The position numbers and the translations under genes are program-made. Shown one piece after another: positions 1-9,547 of a DNA stretch of 64,000 nt; the stretch's first letter is position 1; the number at the start of each line of letters is the position of its first letter. This stretch comes from Anaerolineales bacterium HSG25 (GTDB taxonomy: Bacteria; Chloroflexota; Anaerolineae; 4572-78; J111). Under the pieces are notes generated by a model that was not told the DNA's origin, ran no database searches, and saw only the letters and a list, made by a program, of their open reading frames with translations. Where the stretch lies: positions 1 through 64,000 of the forward strand of contig JAUCGA010000002.1 in the NCBI GenBank assembly GCA_030377865.1, given 5' to 3'.

Positions 1-28
1 CCTATTCTCTCAAAAAATAAAACCACCT

Positions 29-87
29 GTCCATTGTACCTGAGCAGATGGTCTTAAAGCAAACGGTTTTAATTGTAGCTATATCAC
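29..87 (-). promoter_or_regulatory. Conserved DUF1703-type leader, copy 1, pointing off the left edge
   Basis: This block is nearly identical, in reverse complement, to the leaders at 56889-56955 and 62887-62950. On the minus strand it carries TTGCTT (57-62), an 18-base spacer and TACAAT (33-38), a plausible sigma70-type promoter. At 56889 the same block lies about 65 bases before an AAA-ATPase/DUF1703 gene, so a related gene probably starts just beyond base 1. That gene is not visible here. Confidence 0.5.
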
Positions 88-572
88 TTGGAATGAGTTC
101 TAAATAAGTTGCGCGTTTGCACCTAAGAATGAATTTTTAGACTGACACAAGAAACCTGCTTAGGCACAATACCCGTGAACGAAATTTTGTACTCACGATA
201 AATCGTTGATCGCAACCCTTTTTTTGCTATCTTACGATTTTTGGAGGAAACGATATATGCCAAAACATCACTGAGTGGATACTCATTCACTGGTATTGGG
301 TTTAGCCATTGCTTTAGGCAACAGTCTCGTTCGTCAGATTAGCGACGGTTAGACGGCTTGTTAACAGCAAGCACACGTCAAAGATGCGTCAAGTAAATTG
401 ATGGGTCTTATGTTATACTGTCATCAATCAATCTGATGGCAATGTCTGAGTATTTGTAAAAAATATGGGTCGTGTAATAAGGTTCTGGAAGAACCTGCCG
501 CTCATGAGGCGTTAAGCAATGTCACGGCCACGGATTGATAATCAGCTTAGAAAACTTTTTCAATATTTAGCT
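88..572. other. Intergenic stretch without a convincing gene
   Basis: No supported protein gene. Bases 98-113 contain the end of a repeat also found at 11528 and 47068 (GTTGCGCG part). An extended -10 box (TGTTATACT, 411-419) is followed by small hairpins (422-438 and around 480-495) and by the strong terminator at 573-607, so a short plus-strand transcript is possible; see findings. Confidence 0.4.
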
Positions 573-607
573 AAAACGGCCACACTTGGGGGAATGTGGC
601 CGTTTTT
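573..607. terminator. Bidirectional intrinsic terminator
   Basis: An inverted repeat (AAAACGGCCACA ... TGTGGCCGTTTT) with about 10 bases of loop has A/T runs on both sides. It lies 50 bases beyond the stop of the minus-strand kinase/cyclase gene and would end that message. It could equally end a short plus-strand transcript. Confidence 0.75.
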
Positions 608-656
608 GATTCTCAACAAAAACAATTCAGGACGTAGAGTCACATTTGGGTTACTC

Positions 657-3600
657 TTACTTCTTCGTCATGACTGTCACACTATCCCAATCAGATGGAA
701 CACCATGTTTGACGAGATCTGCAATTCGATTTATATACAGAGTTGCCACGGAATCATTGGGATTAACCCGCAACACTTCATTAAAGTGATGCTTCGCATC
801 GTCGAACTCTTTCGCCTGATAACGCCTCATTCCTTTCTCGAAATCGGCTTGAGTCTCCAATTTCAGGTTCATGTCTTTTTCTGGCAGACCATCCAGAACC
901 TCATAAATCGAGATAGGTTTGGTGCGTCCCTTGACTATGACTCTATCCAGAAAACGTATCTGGTAACGGTGCGGATCATCCAAATTGTTGTATGTCTCAT
1001 CACTAATGACGAACGATACCCCATAGAATTTAGTCAAACCTTCTATACGAGCTGTTAGATTGACGTTATCAGAGAAAGCATCACCTTGCATACGATTTTC
1101 TTCTCCAATCATGCCAACCATCATGTGACCAACATGGATGCCTACACCAACTGCTATCGGTCGTCTACCCTTTTCTACTCGATAACGGTTATACAACTCT
1201 ACCTGTTCTAATTTTTGAATTCCTGCTTTGAGGCAATCATCCGCCCCATTGGGGAATACAGCCATCATGCCATCACCCAGGAATTTAACAATAAAACCAT
1301 CGTTATCCCGAATTTTGGGGCTGACTCGTTTAAGGTAGCTATTGACAAAGTTGAAGTTTTCTTGGGGAGTCATCGCTTCAGAAATAGTGGTGAACTCACG
1401 AATATCGGAGAACATGATAGCCATTTCTTTTGCCACATGATCACCCAATTCAACATCCATAATCTGCTTTTTCTGCAAGAATTTGAGATATTCAATCGGC
1501 ACAAAGCGACTGTAGGATTCGGTCAATTCAACCTGTTGTCCGTATAGACTGGCATTTTCAATCGAAATTGCCGCTTGTGTGGAAAGTAGATGCAGAACCT
1601 GAATTCTGCCGGGAGTAAACGCCCCAGTAGTCAGATTATTTTCCAAGTAGAGAATCCCCTGCAACTTGCCCTGATTGACCAAAGGTGTACACAAAACAGA
1701 CTTAGGTTTTTGGTTGATGATGTAATCATCTTTTGCAAATCCACCTTCTGTGGTTGCATCGCTGAGAACAACACTTTCTAGGGAGTTCTTGACATAGTTG
1801 ATGATGGAAACAGGTAATGAAGTTTCAACCGGAATAGATTGCAATACTTTCATCTCCTGGCCAGCCTGACCTTCAACTTCGATGATTAATTGTCCACCTC
1901 TATCGAGAATAATATAACCTTTCTCTGCACCAGCATTTTCGAGAACAGTTTTCATGACATTGGATAGGACTGTGTCCAGAACGATTTCACCGGATAGAGA
2001 TTGAGAGGCTTTGAGAATACTCATGAAGTCCAATGCTCCGAAAGCATGTTCCCCAGTACGGGTAGCAGTTGTCGTGAAGGTGGTAGTTGTTCCCTGAATA
2101 GTGGAAGTCATGGTCATTTGTCCCAGAAGATCGGCGTACTTTTTCTCCAGATGCTGAACTTTAGCTATTGCTCCCCAACGCAGATAGGCATAAACCGCAT
2201 CACGCAGATAGTGACGGGCAACATGACGACGATTGATGCTCAGATAGAATTTCGCGGCCAATTCATTGGCCAAAGCTTCATCATTAAGATAACCATGTTC
2301 CATAGTAAGCGTAACGGCATTGTCATAAAGTTCTCTGGCCTGACCATCATCACCCGATATACGAGCCAACTCGGCTTTAACCAGTTCATACTTACCTTGA
2401 TAATTAGCAGGAGCATGGTCAGCCCACATCTTCATCTGTTCTTGATTAGTGGTCACATGAGCCAGAATTGCTTCTTGTTCATCCTCCGAGCTATCTTGAT
2501 ACACCGCCAATTTAGCCAGCGAATCGTAAAAATTGAAGATAGGCACAGAGCTTTGACTTTGCATATTACCAATGTAGTTTTGGCCTTCGTTGCTATAATC
2601 AAATGCTGCCTTGTTTTTATCAAACAGATAACTGAGTATTACCTTGTTGAGATAGAGGTGAGCCAAGGAATAGGAGTTGTTGGTGTCTAGATGCGTTTTT
2701 CGACGACCGTCTGTTTCATCACCTTCATTATATACTTTTCCCACAAGGAGGTGAGGTGTTTCCGTCGCCGCTTTGCCCGTTAAGTTGAGAATCGACTGTT
2801 GATACATATCTAGAATATCGATAAACATCCATTGGTTCAAGTCATGAAGAAGTTGATTGTATTTAGCAATCTCGCGCTCTACTCCCGTCAATTCCAACCC
2901 CAAAAAGTAGAGATTATTAGTGTAAAAAGCTATGCTCAAGGTGGCAAACATGAAATTACCAGTATCCATGCCAATCCGATAGGCTTCCAACAATGGCTGG
3001 CGCGTTTCGTCGAGATGTTCAACCCATATTCTGACCGTGCCGTTAAAAATACAACCGACTGTGGCCGCCGAAGTAATAGCTTCCTGACCAAAGTTCTGTA
3101 TTAGTTCCTCGGCCAACTTACCAGATTTGTAACCATTCTCAATGTCACCCAGAGCGCAAAGAACTGATGCATACTGACTGTAACCGTCGGGAGAGGAAAC
3201 TGGATCATTACCGTAATCAATGGATAAAGAGATCATTTGACTGACAACTATTTGGTATTGGAGGTAGTCAACGACAAAAGAGACAAAATACAATTTCTGA
3301 AGAATACGGACGACCGCCAACTTTTCCGGGTCAGACATCCTTGGCAAGTCGTTTAAGTCATCAATGCCTCGTTTTTCCCATCGTGCTTTAGTCTTGGCCA
3401 ATGCCTCATTAGACTGCTCAGGAGTGGGTTTTGCCGGAATATCTACCCCAAACAAGGCCAATGCTTCGCGGGATGTATTGATGCCCACAACAGGCTGATT
3501 CTTGGCGATTTCAGCTTGGATTTTGATTTGATACACCCGGACTTTGTCCATTTTGTCTTTCGCTTTCTTAAGGACCGTTTCTGCGAGTTGTTCCATCGCA

Positions 3601-6029
3601 TCAAAATCACCACTGAGATAGGCCGTTTCGGCAGCTTCCTCATGAAGTTCTAGGATAAGGCCATAGCACCTTTGCCACCCATCTTGGCCCACCAAATCCA
3701 CACCTATTTGTAGATACAGGTATGCTAGTTTAAAGGCAGCTGAGGCTTTGGCTTTTTTACCCGCCTGCAAATTCAACTCGGCTAATTTATCCTGCTCTTC
3801 TTGCGATTCTAGCAAAGATTGCCCTTGATTTAGCTGGTTCACCACATCAAAAATTTTCTGTTTTAATTCTTCTTCTGACATGTTTGCTAACATCAATTGC
3901 CCAATTTCCTGATGAATAGTCTGCTTATCCTCATCAGGAATGAGGGAATAGACAGCTTGTTGTATTCGGTCATGAGCAAATCTATGTTCAGAAATAAGTT
4001 CATCCGTCAACCCTTCAACATCAAGGTTGATGACATTATAGTTCTCGTCTAGCGGCAAAACTAGACCTTCAACGAGAACTGTATACAGTGCTGTCGCTGT
4101 TTCCGGAACTGATTTCTGATTGACCACCGCCAAGGTTTGTATATCAAACCGATTACCAATACAGGCTGCTAATTTCAATACTTGTTGGGTTTCATCAGGC
4201 AACTTGCGTACCTTGCTTGCCATCAGTTCAATGACATTATCAGTTATATCTCGGTTTTCTATTTGACCTAAATCCCAATCCCATTTTCCGGCTTGATAAT
4301 CAAAGGTCAACAATTTTTCATCATGCATCTCTTTCAGAAACTCATTGATAAAGAAGGGATTGCCATGAGTTTTTGTATAAACCAACTTTGCCAAAGGTTC
4401 AGCCCTATCTGGCGTGCTGACGACCGTATCGGCAACAAGCTGTTTGACTGTCGGCAATGACAACGGCCCAAGCGTAATGGTATTGACGATACCTCCGGCC
4501 TTTTCAATTTCTTCCAAGCCTAATATCAAAGGATGCGCCGCATCAACTTCGTTATCTCGATAAGCTCCAATAACAAACAGGTTTTGACTGTCTGTGGTCA
4601 TCAACAAATTGAGTAGCTTGAGGGAGGCCGTATCAGCCCACTGCAAATCGTCTAGGAAGATTACCAGCGGATGTTCCGGTTGAGCGAACAGTTGGATAAA
4701 GTTCTGGAAAAACAGGTTAAAACGGTTTTGAGATTCCATCGGCCCCAATTCTGGTACGGCTGGCTGTGGCCCGATAAGCTGTTCCAAGTTGGGAATAACA
4801 TCAACAATCACCTGCCCGCTTTCTCCCAATGTTGCCAACAACTTCTCTTTCCAAACGGTAATTTCTGCCTCATCTTCTGCCAACAACTGCCGAACCAATG
4901 ATTGGAAGGCTTGGGTTAAGGAAGCGTAAGGAATATCACGTTGCAACTGGTCAAATTTCCCAGAAATAAAATATCCCCGTTGGCGAGTTATCGGTTTATG
5001 AACTTCCTGCACCAAAACTGTCTTGCCAATCCCAGAGTAGCCAGCCACCAACATCATTTCGCTAGAACCTATACTCGCTCGGTCAAAAGCTGTCAATAAT
5101 ATATCAATTTCTTTCGCTCGACCATACAGTTTTTGCGAAACTTGGAAGCGACTAGAAATATCTGATTGGGCAATGGGGAAGGGATCAATTCGCCCCGTAG
5201 CTTGCCATTGTTGCAAACATTCTTCCAAGTCTGCTTTGATACCAAACGTGGATTGATAGCGATCAATCGCATTTTTGGACATCAGTTTTAATATAATCTC
5301 AGACAGTGTTTCTGGAATATTATGTTTTTGCTCATGAGGTGGAACAGGTTGCTGGGCAATATGAGCATGGATTAACTCCATTGTATCATTCGTCGAAAAA
5401 GGTAATTCGCCGGTCAACATCTCATAAAATGTAGCTCCCAACGAATAAAAATCGGTTCGATAATCAATCATCCGATTCATCCGTCCGGTTTGCTCCGGTG
5501 AGATGTAGGCTAATGTTCCTTTGAGACCCTTAGCCGCTTGCATGACCGTTTTTTCTTGGGATAGGTCACTTGAAATGCCAAAATCAATAATCTTAATCTG
5601 TTCTGTGTTGGCGTTATAGATGATATTGGATGGATTAACATCTTTATGAATGATTTGTTGTTGATGTATCTGACCTAATACTTCAACCATCTTAATTGCC
5701 ATTGGCAGAAATTCGGTCATGCGAATTGGTCTCAATTTCATCAACTTTGTCAACGACTGTCCACCAAAATCTTCCATTGTCATCACCAAACGGTTTCGAT
5801 AGGTTAGAAATTCATAGACATCTATCACCCCCTCTATTTCGCTCTGTTTTGTCAACAGTCCATACTCTCGCTTGAACCAAGCAATCCGTCGTGGCGGGGG
5901 ATACTCTTGCCGCAACATCTTGAGAATGACTGATTTGTCATCAGCCTCTCTGATACCACGATAAACGGTCGTTCTTTCACCTTGATAAAGCATTTCTTTT
6001 ATATCATACCCTGAAATAACAATCGACAT
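657..6029 (-). CDS. Ser/Thr protein kinase - AAA ATPase - GAF - adenylate/guanylate cyclase fusion
   Basis: A 1790-residue cytosolic signalling protein. An N-terminal protein kinase (about 7-270) shows Lys37 in VILK, HKDVNPSN at 128-135 (HKD in place of HRD) and DFG at 149-151. Next comes an AAA_16-type ATPase with Walker A GYSGIGKT near 330 and Walker B LVIFLDDLQWAD, then a long helical TPR-like region, a GAF domain (about 1350-1510), and a class III nucleotide cyclase whose metal-binding Asp residues lie in FSDIREFT and FLGDGMMAVF. The protein ends in a TPR-like tail. The start is supported by AGGAG about 9 bases upstream. Known relatives combine input sensing with output through phosphorylation or cyclic nucleotide; the inputs here are unknown. 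Transcribed alone, it ends at the hairpin 573-607. Confidence 0.93.
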   Translation of the reverse strand: MSIVISGYDIKEMLYQGERTTVYRGIREADDKSVILKMLRQEYPPPRRIAWFKREYGLLTKQSEIEGVIDVYEFLTYRNRLVMTMEDFGGQSLTKLMKLRPIRMTEFLPMAIKMVEVLGQIHQQQIIHKDVNPSNIIYNANTEQIKIIDFGISSDLSQEKTVMQAAKGLKGTLAYISPEQTGRMNRMIDYRTDFYSLGATFYEMLTGELPFSTNDTMELIHAHIAQQPVPPHEQKHNIPETLSEIILKLMSKNAIDRYQSTFGIKADLEECLQQWQATGRIDPFPIAQSDISSRFQVSQKLYGRAKEIDILLTAFDRASIGSSEMMLVAGYSGIGKTVLVQEVHKPITRQRGYFISGKFDQLQRDIPYASLTQAFQSLVRQLLAEDEAEITVWKEKLLATLGESGQVIVDVIPNLEQLIGPQPAVPELGPMESQNRFNLFFQNFIQLFAQPEHPLVIFLDDLQWADTASLKLLNLLMTTDSQNLFVIGAYRDNEVDAAHPLILGLEEIEKAGGIVNTITLGPLSLPTVKQLVADTVVSTPDRAEPLAKLVYTKTHGNPFFINEFLKEMHDEKLLTFDYQAGKWDWDLGQIENRDITDNVIELMASKVRKLPDETQQVLKLAACIGNRFDIQTLAVVNQKSVPETATALYTVLVEGLVLPLDENYNVINLDVEGLTDELISEHRFAHDRIQQAVYSLIPDEDKQTIHQEIGQLMLANMSEEELKQKIFDVVNQLNQGQSLLESQEEQDKLAELNLQAGKKAKASAAFKLAYLYLQIGVDLVGQDGWQRCYGLILELHEEAAETAYLSGDFDAMEQLAETVLKKAKDKMDKVRVYQIKIQAEIAKNQPVVGINTSREALALFGVDIPAKPTPEQSNEALAKTKARWEKRGIDDLNDLPRMSDPEKLAVVRILQKLYFVSFVVDYLQYQIVVSQMISLSIDYGNDPVSSPDGYSQYASVLCALGDIENGYKSGKLAEELIQNFGQEAITSAATVGCIFNGTVRIWVEHLDETRQPLLEAYRIGMDTGNFMFATLSIAFYTNNLYFLGLELTGVEREIAKYNQLLHDLNQWMFIDILDMYQQSILNLTGKAATETPHLLVGKVYNEGDETDGRRKTHLDTNNSYSLAHLYLNKVILSYLFDKNKAAFDYSNEGQNYIGNMQSQSSVPIFNFYDSLAKLAVYQDSSEDEQEAILAHVTTNQEQMKMWADHAPANYQGKYELVKAELARISGDDGQARELYDNAVTLTMEHGYLNDEALANELAAKFYLSINRRHVARHYLRDAVYAYLRWGAIAKVQHLEKKYADLLGQMTMTSTIQGTTTTFTTTATRTGEHAFGALDFMSILKASQSLSGEIVLDTVLSNVMKTVLENAGAEKGYIILDRGGQLIIEVEGQAGQEMKVLQSIPVETSLPVSIINYVKNSLESVVLSDATTEGGFAKDDYIINQKPKSVLCTPLVNQGKLQGILYLENNLTTGAFTPGRIQVLHLLSTQAAISIENASLYGQQVELTESYSRFVPIEYLKFLQKKQIMDVELGDHVAKEMAIMFSDIREFTTISEAMTPQENFNFVNSYLKRVSPKIRDNDGFIVKFLGDGMMAVFPNGADDCLKAGIQKLEQVELYNRYRVEKGRRPIAVGVGIHVGHMMVGMIGEENRMQGDAFSDNVNLTARIEGLTKFYGVSFVISDETYNNLDDPHRYQIRFLDRVIVKGRTKPISIYEVLDGLPEKDMNLKLETQADFEKGMRRYQAKEFDDAKHHFNEVLRVNPNDSVATLYINRIADLVKHGVPSDWDSVTVMTKK

Positions 6030-6118
6030 ATTTTTTATTCTCCTATTGTGAATAAACTACTTGTTACCCGACAAAAAAATTAGCCATATCTGATGGATTG
6101 ACAGGATTTTTTGCCTTT

Positions 6119-6161
6119 AATCCTGTCAATCCTGTCAATCCTGTCAATCCTGTCAATCCTG
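6119..6161. repeat. Tandem 9-base repeat (AATCCTGTC units)
   Basis: Four to five head-to-tail copies of a 9-mer in the spacer upstream of the kinase/cyclase gene. An inverted single copy (GACAGGATT) stands at 6099-6108, so the array can fold back. It belongs to a family also present at 15659, 24608, 49336 and 55866. There are no spacers, so it is not a CRISPR. Confidence 0.85.
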
Positions 6162-6184
6162 CCGGAAAATATTTTTGTTAATAA

Positions 6185-6318
6185 AGTTGTTCGGCAATAA
6201 AGGAGTGCAAAAGCTTCTTGCTTTTGCCGGAGACAAATATGCAAAAATAATAAGCTTTTGCACTCCGCAAACCTCGAATTTGAGTTTTTATGCGATGATA
6301 AGTTATTGCCGAACAACT
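6185..6318. mobile_element. MITE-like element, GTTGTTCGG family, copy 1
   Basis: A 134-base element bounded by perfect 16-base terminal inverted repeats (AGTTGTTCGGCAATAA / TTATTGCCGAACAACT). The interior also folds back, with GGAGTGCAAAAGC matching GCTTTTGCACTCC. It has no coding capacity of its own. A second copy with an expanded interior is at 48339-48510. Confidence 0.75.
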
Positions 6319-6355
6319 CTAATCAACATGTCGGATACTAAGAACAAATTATAGA

Positions 6356-6409
6356 AAACAAGGCAAGAAAAACCATCAAAACTATAGTGGTTTTTTTGCC
6401 TCGTTTTTA
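6356..6409. terminator. Intrinsic terminator downstream of the heme histidine kinase
   Basis: A long inverted repeat (AAAACaAGGCAA..AAAACC against GGTTTTTTTGCCTcGTTTT) with T/A runs on both strands. It lies 313 bases beyond the stop of the minus-strand histidine kinase. Confidence 0.6.
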
Positions 6410-6625
6410 AGTATAAAGATGTCCAGATAAATTCTGTCCCATTTAGTCATCCGATGACTAGCGGCCAAAACTTTTCTGGAGGACTATAACAATCAATTTA
6501 ATAATTAGTAACTATCATGATAATACCATAAATCTCTCTGATTTACAACAGGACAGGTAGTAATGTAGAATAATGAATTGGGAGAATTGGATATACCAAG
6601 CCAATAACGGTAGTGATGGCAGAAT

Positions 6626-6687
6626 CCGGAATGCAACGGGTTTAGCCGTTGCCTAAATCAATAGCTAAACCCATTGCACTCCGAAAT
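6626..6687. repeat. Palindromic GGAGTGCAA..GGGTTTAGC element
   Basis: Arms reading GCAACGGGTTTAGCCGTTGC and TAGCTAAACCCATTGCACTCC face each other. The same palindrome occurs at 16110-16195, and a fragment (GGGTTTAGCCATTGC) is at about 299-314. It is non-coding. The outer GGAGTGCAA arms are shared with the interior of the 6185 and 48339 elements. Confidence 0.6.
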
Positions 6688-6721
6688 TAAGTCAAATATA
6701 TTTATCCCTAAATTTGCTATT

Positions 6722-9409
6722 TTAACTTGTCTCAGAGTTATAAAGCGGTACGGTAAAGTTAAATGTTGTACCCTTATCTATTTCGCTCTCTATCCATATC
6801 TCACCGCCATGCGTGTCTACCATTTCGTGACACATAACCAACCCTAAACCCGTGCCTTTTTCTTGTGCTGTTCCCAGTGTTGTATGATGTAGTTCTATTT
6901 TGAATAACTTATCTATATCCTCTTGGCTTATACCTACCCCAGTATCAGAAACAGAAATCTTCACAAAGGACTGTTCGTCATCTTTGATCATGGCACTAAC
7001 GGACACCTGTCCTTTTTCTGGTGTAAATTTAAGCGCATTAGATACTAAGTTGCGAACAACCATATCCAGCATATGCTGATCAGCATAAACAAATATATCA
7101 GGTTGTACATTATTCTGTAGGCTGATTTTTTTGTCAGTCGCAGTTTCAGTTAACAATTGGATATTTATCCTAACTAACTCAGTCAAAGCGATTCTTTTGG
7201 GTTGATACTGCATCCGCCCCATCTGCATCCGTGACCATTGCAAAAGATTTTCCAATAAATTATGCACATTTTTAACCGAACGATGCAATGATTCCCCCAT
7301 CTCTTTTATATCCGTCGGTTCCAAAAAATCAGCCATCTCAGCCAATAGTTCCGATGTACCGAGCAGAGGCATAAACGGGCCTCGTAAATCATGAGCAACA
7401 ATGGAGAAAAATTTATCTTTGTTTGCGTTTATTTGAGCTAACTCCTCTTTGGCCTTAGCCAATTCAGAGGCCCGTCTCTGTGTTTGTCTGAGTAGTCGTC
7501 GATTTTCAACGGCTACGGCTAAACGACCAGTCAACGAAAGATAGAGCCGCACTTCTTGTTCTGTAAAATTGTAGGTTTCCTCACCCAAAAGTATGAGTAC
7601 TCCCATCTGTCGATCTTGGTTTAGAAGAGGCAAGACAACCATTGAATGAACATTTCGTTTTCTTGCGTTAGCGACAATATCTGGATCAATCGCTTCATTA
7701 TTCTGAACATCATTAAAAAATAGGGGGTCTGCTGAATGAGCTATATTGATGACTGTGGACATGGCCCAAGTGTAATGTGTTCCAATAGGTCTCGGAAGAG
7801 TGCCATGTCCACTATACCAACTCGCCCGTAGCCTGATTGTCTCAAGTTTGTCATCCTTACCATACTTACAAACAAGCAATAAAGCTCGGTTAATTGCCGG
7901 TAAGGCAATACCCTCAACCACTATCTTAACAAGTTCCGATAAATCGTTAGCTGACATCATTTGCCGACTAATTAGATAAAGTTTTTCTGTTTCTTCCAAG
8001 GCCATCTGGGTCTGTTCAAATAAACGAGCATTGGTCAAGGCTATCGAAACATGACTAGCCAAAGAACGAAGCAAATCGGCATCCCCCTCATCAAGACCCG
8101 CAACTCTGTTTTCATGGACAGCCAGTACACCAACAACTTCTTCCTTTCCAACAATTGGTACGATTATTTTAGAACGACTATCTGGTAATAAGGGATTAGG
8201 CTTCCAATTCAGTGATTTTCTTATATCATCAATCGCGACAACCTCTTTGCTAAGAACAGATCGAACAACGGTACTGTCCATATCGTTCATCGGAACAGTA
8301 TGTCTATTGGCTTTCATCGTGATGCCAGCCTTACCAGTCCCTTCTGTAAAAACCAAATTCTCTTTAGTTTCATCAAGCAGATAAACATGAGCCTGATAAT
8401 AACCCAATTTTTCTTTGATTTGGTTGACAAGTTCAACCAATAACTGATTGAAGTCAAGAATGGCGTTCAATCGTTCACTGACCGTAGCCACCGTCTCCAA
8501 ACGTTTGGTTCGAGCAATAACTAGTTGTTCGGACTGTTCCAACGCATGTTGGAGTTGGTCGGTCATCTGATTAAAAGAGTTAGCCAAGCTACCGAGTTCA
8601 TCTTTTGTACGTATTGGAACACGCTGGTCTCGCTGTCCACTGCTAATCTCACTGGCAGTTTTTTCCATCTCTTGCAAAGGTCGAAGTACAAATTGTTCAA
8701 CCAACATAAACAGAATGAGAAGAACGGTAATAGTTGTTGCGACTCCCGTGAGAAATAGTTGTTGACGGGTCTCAACAATTGAGACGCGGGCCTCCTTCAT
8801 GGGCACACTAACACTAATTCCCCCCCGAACATCACCAATTTTATAACCCTGAGCCTGATGACACCGCAAACAAACCTTTGTAACCATTAAGGGAGCCATA
8901 TAACGATAGATTTCAGCATCACCCTCAAACTCAATTGTGGTTGCATCTTTTTCACCTTGTTCAAAGCTACGCAAGGCATGGGCTTCCCATTCAGTAGGAG
9001 CATTATTTGGATTAAGTGGTTTTAAGCTGGTGATATGAAATGCGAAGTTTTCTCCCCGTTCAGCCCCAAGTTCGGATAGTTCGCGCGTTACCAAAGCTGG
9101 ATTACGCAACGTATAGGTTCGCCCTTTGGCCTCCTCAAGTTCAACCTCAAGATCTGGAACTTTCATGAGAAAAGGATTGGTATCAACGCCAGTTCGTTTT
9201 TCGATAAAAACGCCTCCCTGAGCTGCCACCCAAGCCCGAGTTAGAACTGCATTTTCAAATAAGGCTTCAGCACGAGTATGAACTTGTCCGATAATTTGCT
9301 CTTCTTGGCGTTTTGCCATCCAATAAAAAGTCGTGCCTAAAGTCGCAATAATCACTATTCCCAAGGCAATCATCATTTTGCTTCGGACACTCAGATTTAA
9401 TTTTATCAT
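6722..9409 (-). CDS. Membrane histidine kinase with heme-c-binding Tll0287/DUF3365-like sensor
   Basis: An 895-residue sensor kinase. There is a membrane segment at about 11-30, then an extracytoplasmic domain containing CLRCH (C180, C183, H184), a covalent heme-c attachment motif placed as in Tll0287/DUF3365 sensors. A second membrane segment (about 217-240), HAMP, two GAF domains, a HisKA domain (FSIVAHDLRGP) and a HATPase domain with GTGLGL follow. This suggests redox, gas or heme sensing outside the membrane with phosphotransfer inside. No response regulator is adjacent, so the partner is elsewhere. The preceding minus-strand region has only a weak TGGAG well upstream of the ATG. It could be co-regulated with the kinase/cyclase gene downstream, but 692 bases of repeats and a terminator separate them. 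Confidence 0.92.
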   Translation of the reverse strand: MIKLNLSVRSKMMIALGIVIIATLGTTFYWMAKRQEEQIIGQVHTRAEALFENAVLTRAWVAAQGGVFIEKRTGVDTNPFLMKVPDLEVELEEAKGRTYTLRNPALVTRELSELGAERGENFAFHITSLKPLNPNNAPTEWEAHALRSFEQGEKDATTIEFEGDAEIYRYMAPLMVTKVCLRCHQAQGYKIGDVRGGISVSVPMKEARVSIVETRQQLFLTGVATTITVLLILFMLVEQFVLRPLQEMEKTASEISSGQRDQRVPIRTKDELGSLANSFNQMTDQLQHALEQSEQLVIARTKRLETVATVSERLNAILDFNQLLVELVNQIKEKLGYYQAHVYLLDETKENLVFTEGTGKAGITMKANRHTVPMNDMDSTVVRSVLSKEVVAIDDIRKSLNWKPNPLLPDSRSKIIVPIVGKEEVVGVLAVHENRVAGLDEGDADLLRSLASHVSIALTNARLFEQTQMALEETEKLYLISRQMMSANDLSELVKIVVEGIALPAINRALLLVCKYGKDDKLETIRLRASWYSGHGTLPRPIGTHYTWAMSTVINIAHSADPLFFNDVQNNEAIDPDIVANARKRNVHSMVVLPLLNQDRQMGVLILLGEETYNFTEQEVRLYLSLTGRLAVAVENRRLLRQTQRRASELAKAKEELAQINANKDKFFSIVAHDLRGPFMPLLGTSELLAEMADFLEPTDIKEMGESLHRSVKNVHNLLENLLQWSRMQMGRMQYQPKRIALTELVRINIQLLTETATDKKISLQNNVQPDIFVYADQHMLDMVVRNLVSNALKFTPEKGQVSVSAMIKDDEQSFVKISVSDTGVGISQEDIDKLFKIELHHTTLGTAQEKGTGLGLVMCHEMVDTHGGEIWIESEIDKGTTFNFTVPLYNSETS

Positions 9410-9480
9410 AACCTAACTAACGCTCCATAAAGTTCGATGATAGTGATAGGTAGGCGTTGGTCTTCATTTGGACCATAAGA

Positions 9481-9547
9481 ACAGGGTGTGCGGAATGACA
9501 CTGATTAAATCATGCCAAAATCAGTGTCATTCCACGCATCCTGTTCT
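9481..9547. repeat. Inverted repeat around a TGACACTGATT core
   Basis: AACAGGgtgtgcGGAATGACACTGATT faces AATCAGTGTCATTCCacgcatCCTGTT. A related palindrome (AACAGGATTCGCAGGATGACACTGATT ...) is at 51575-51640, so this is a dispersed family. Non-coding. Confidence 0.6.

Noticed and set aside
519-1058. Open frame of 179 codons on the plus strand
   Set aside because: It lies antisense to the C-terminal end of the kinase/cyclase gene and spans the terminator; no motif or ribosome-binding site.
2001-2690. 229-codon plus-strand frame
   Set aside because: Antisense shadow of the kinase/cyclase gene.
6119-6161. ATCCTGTC tandem array as a CRISPR
   Set aside because: The units are 9 bases with no spacers between them, and no cas genes are present.
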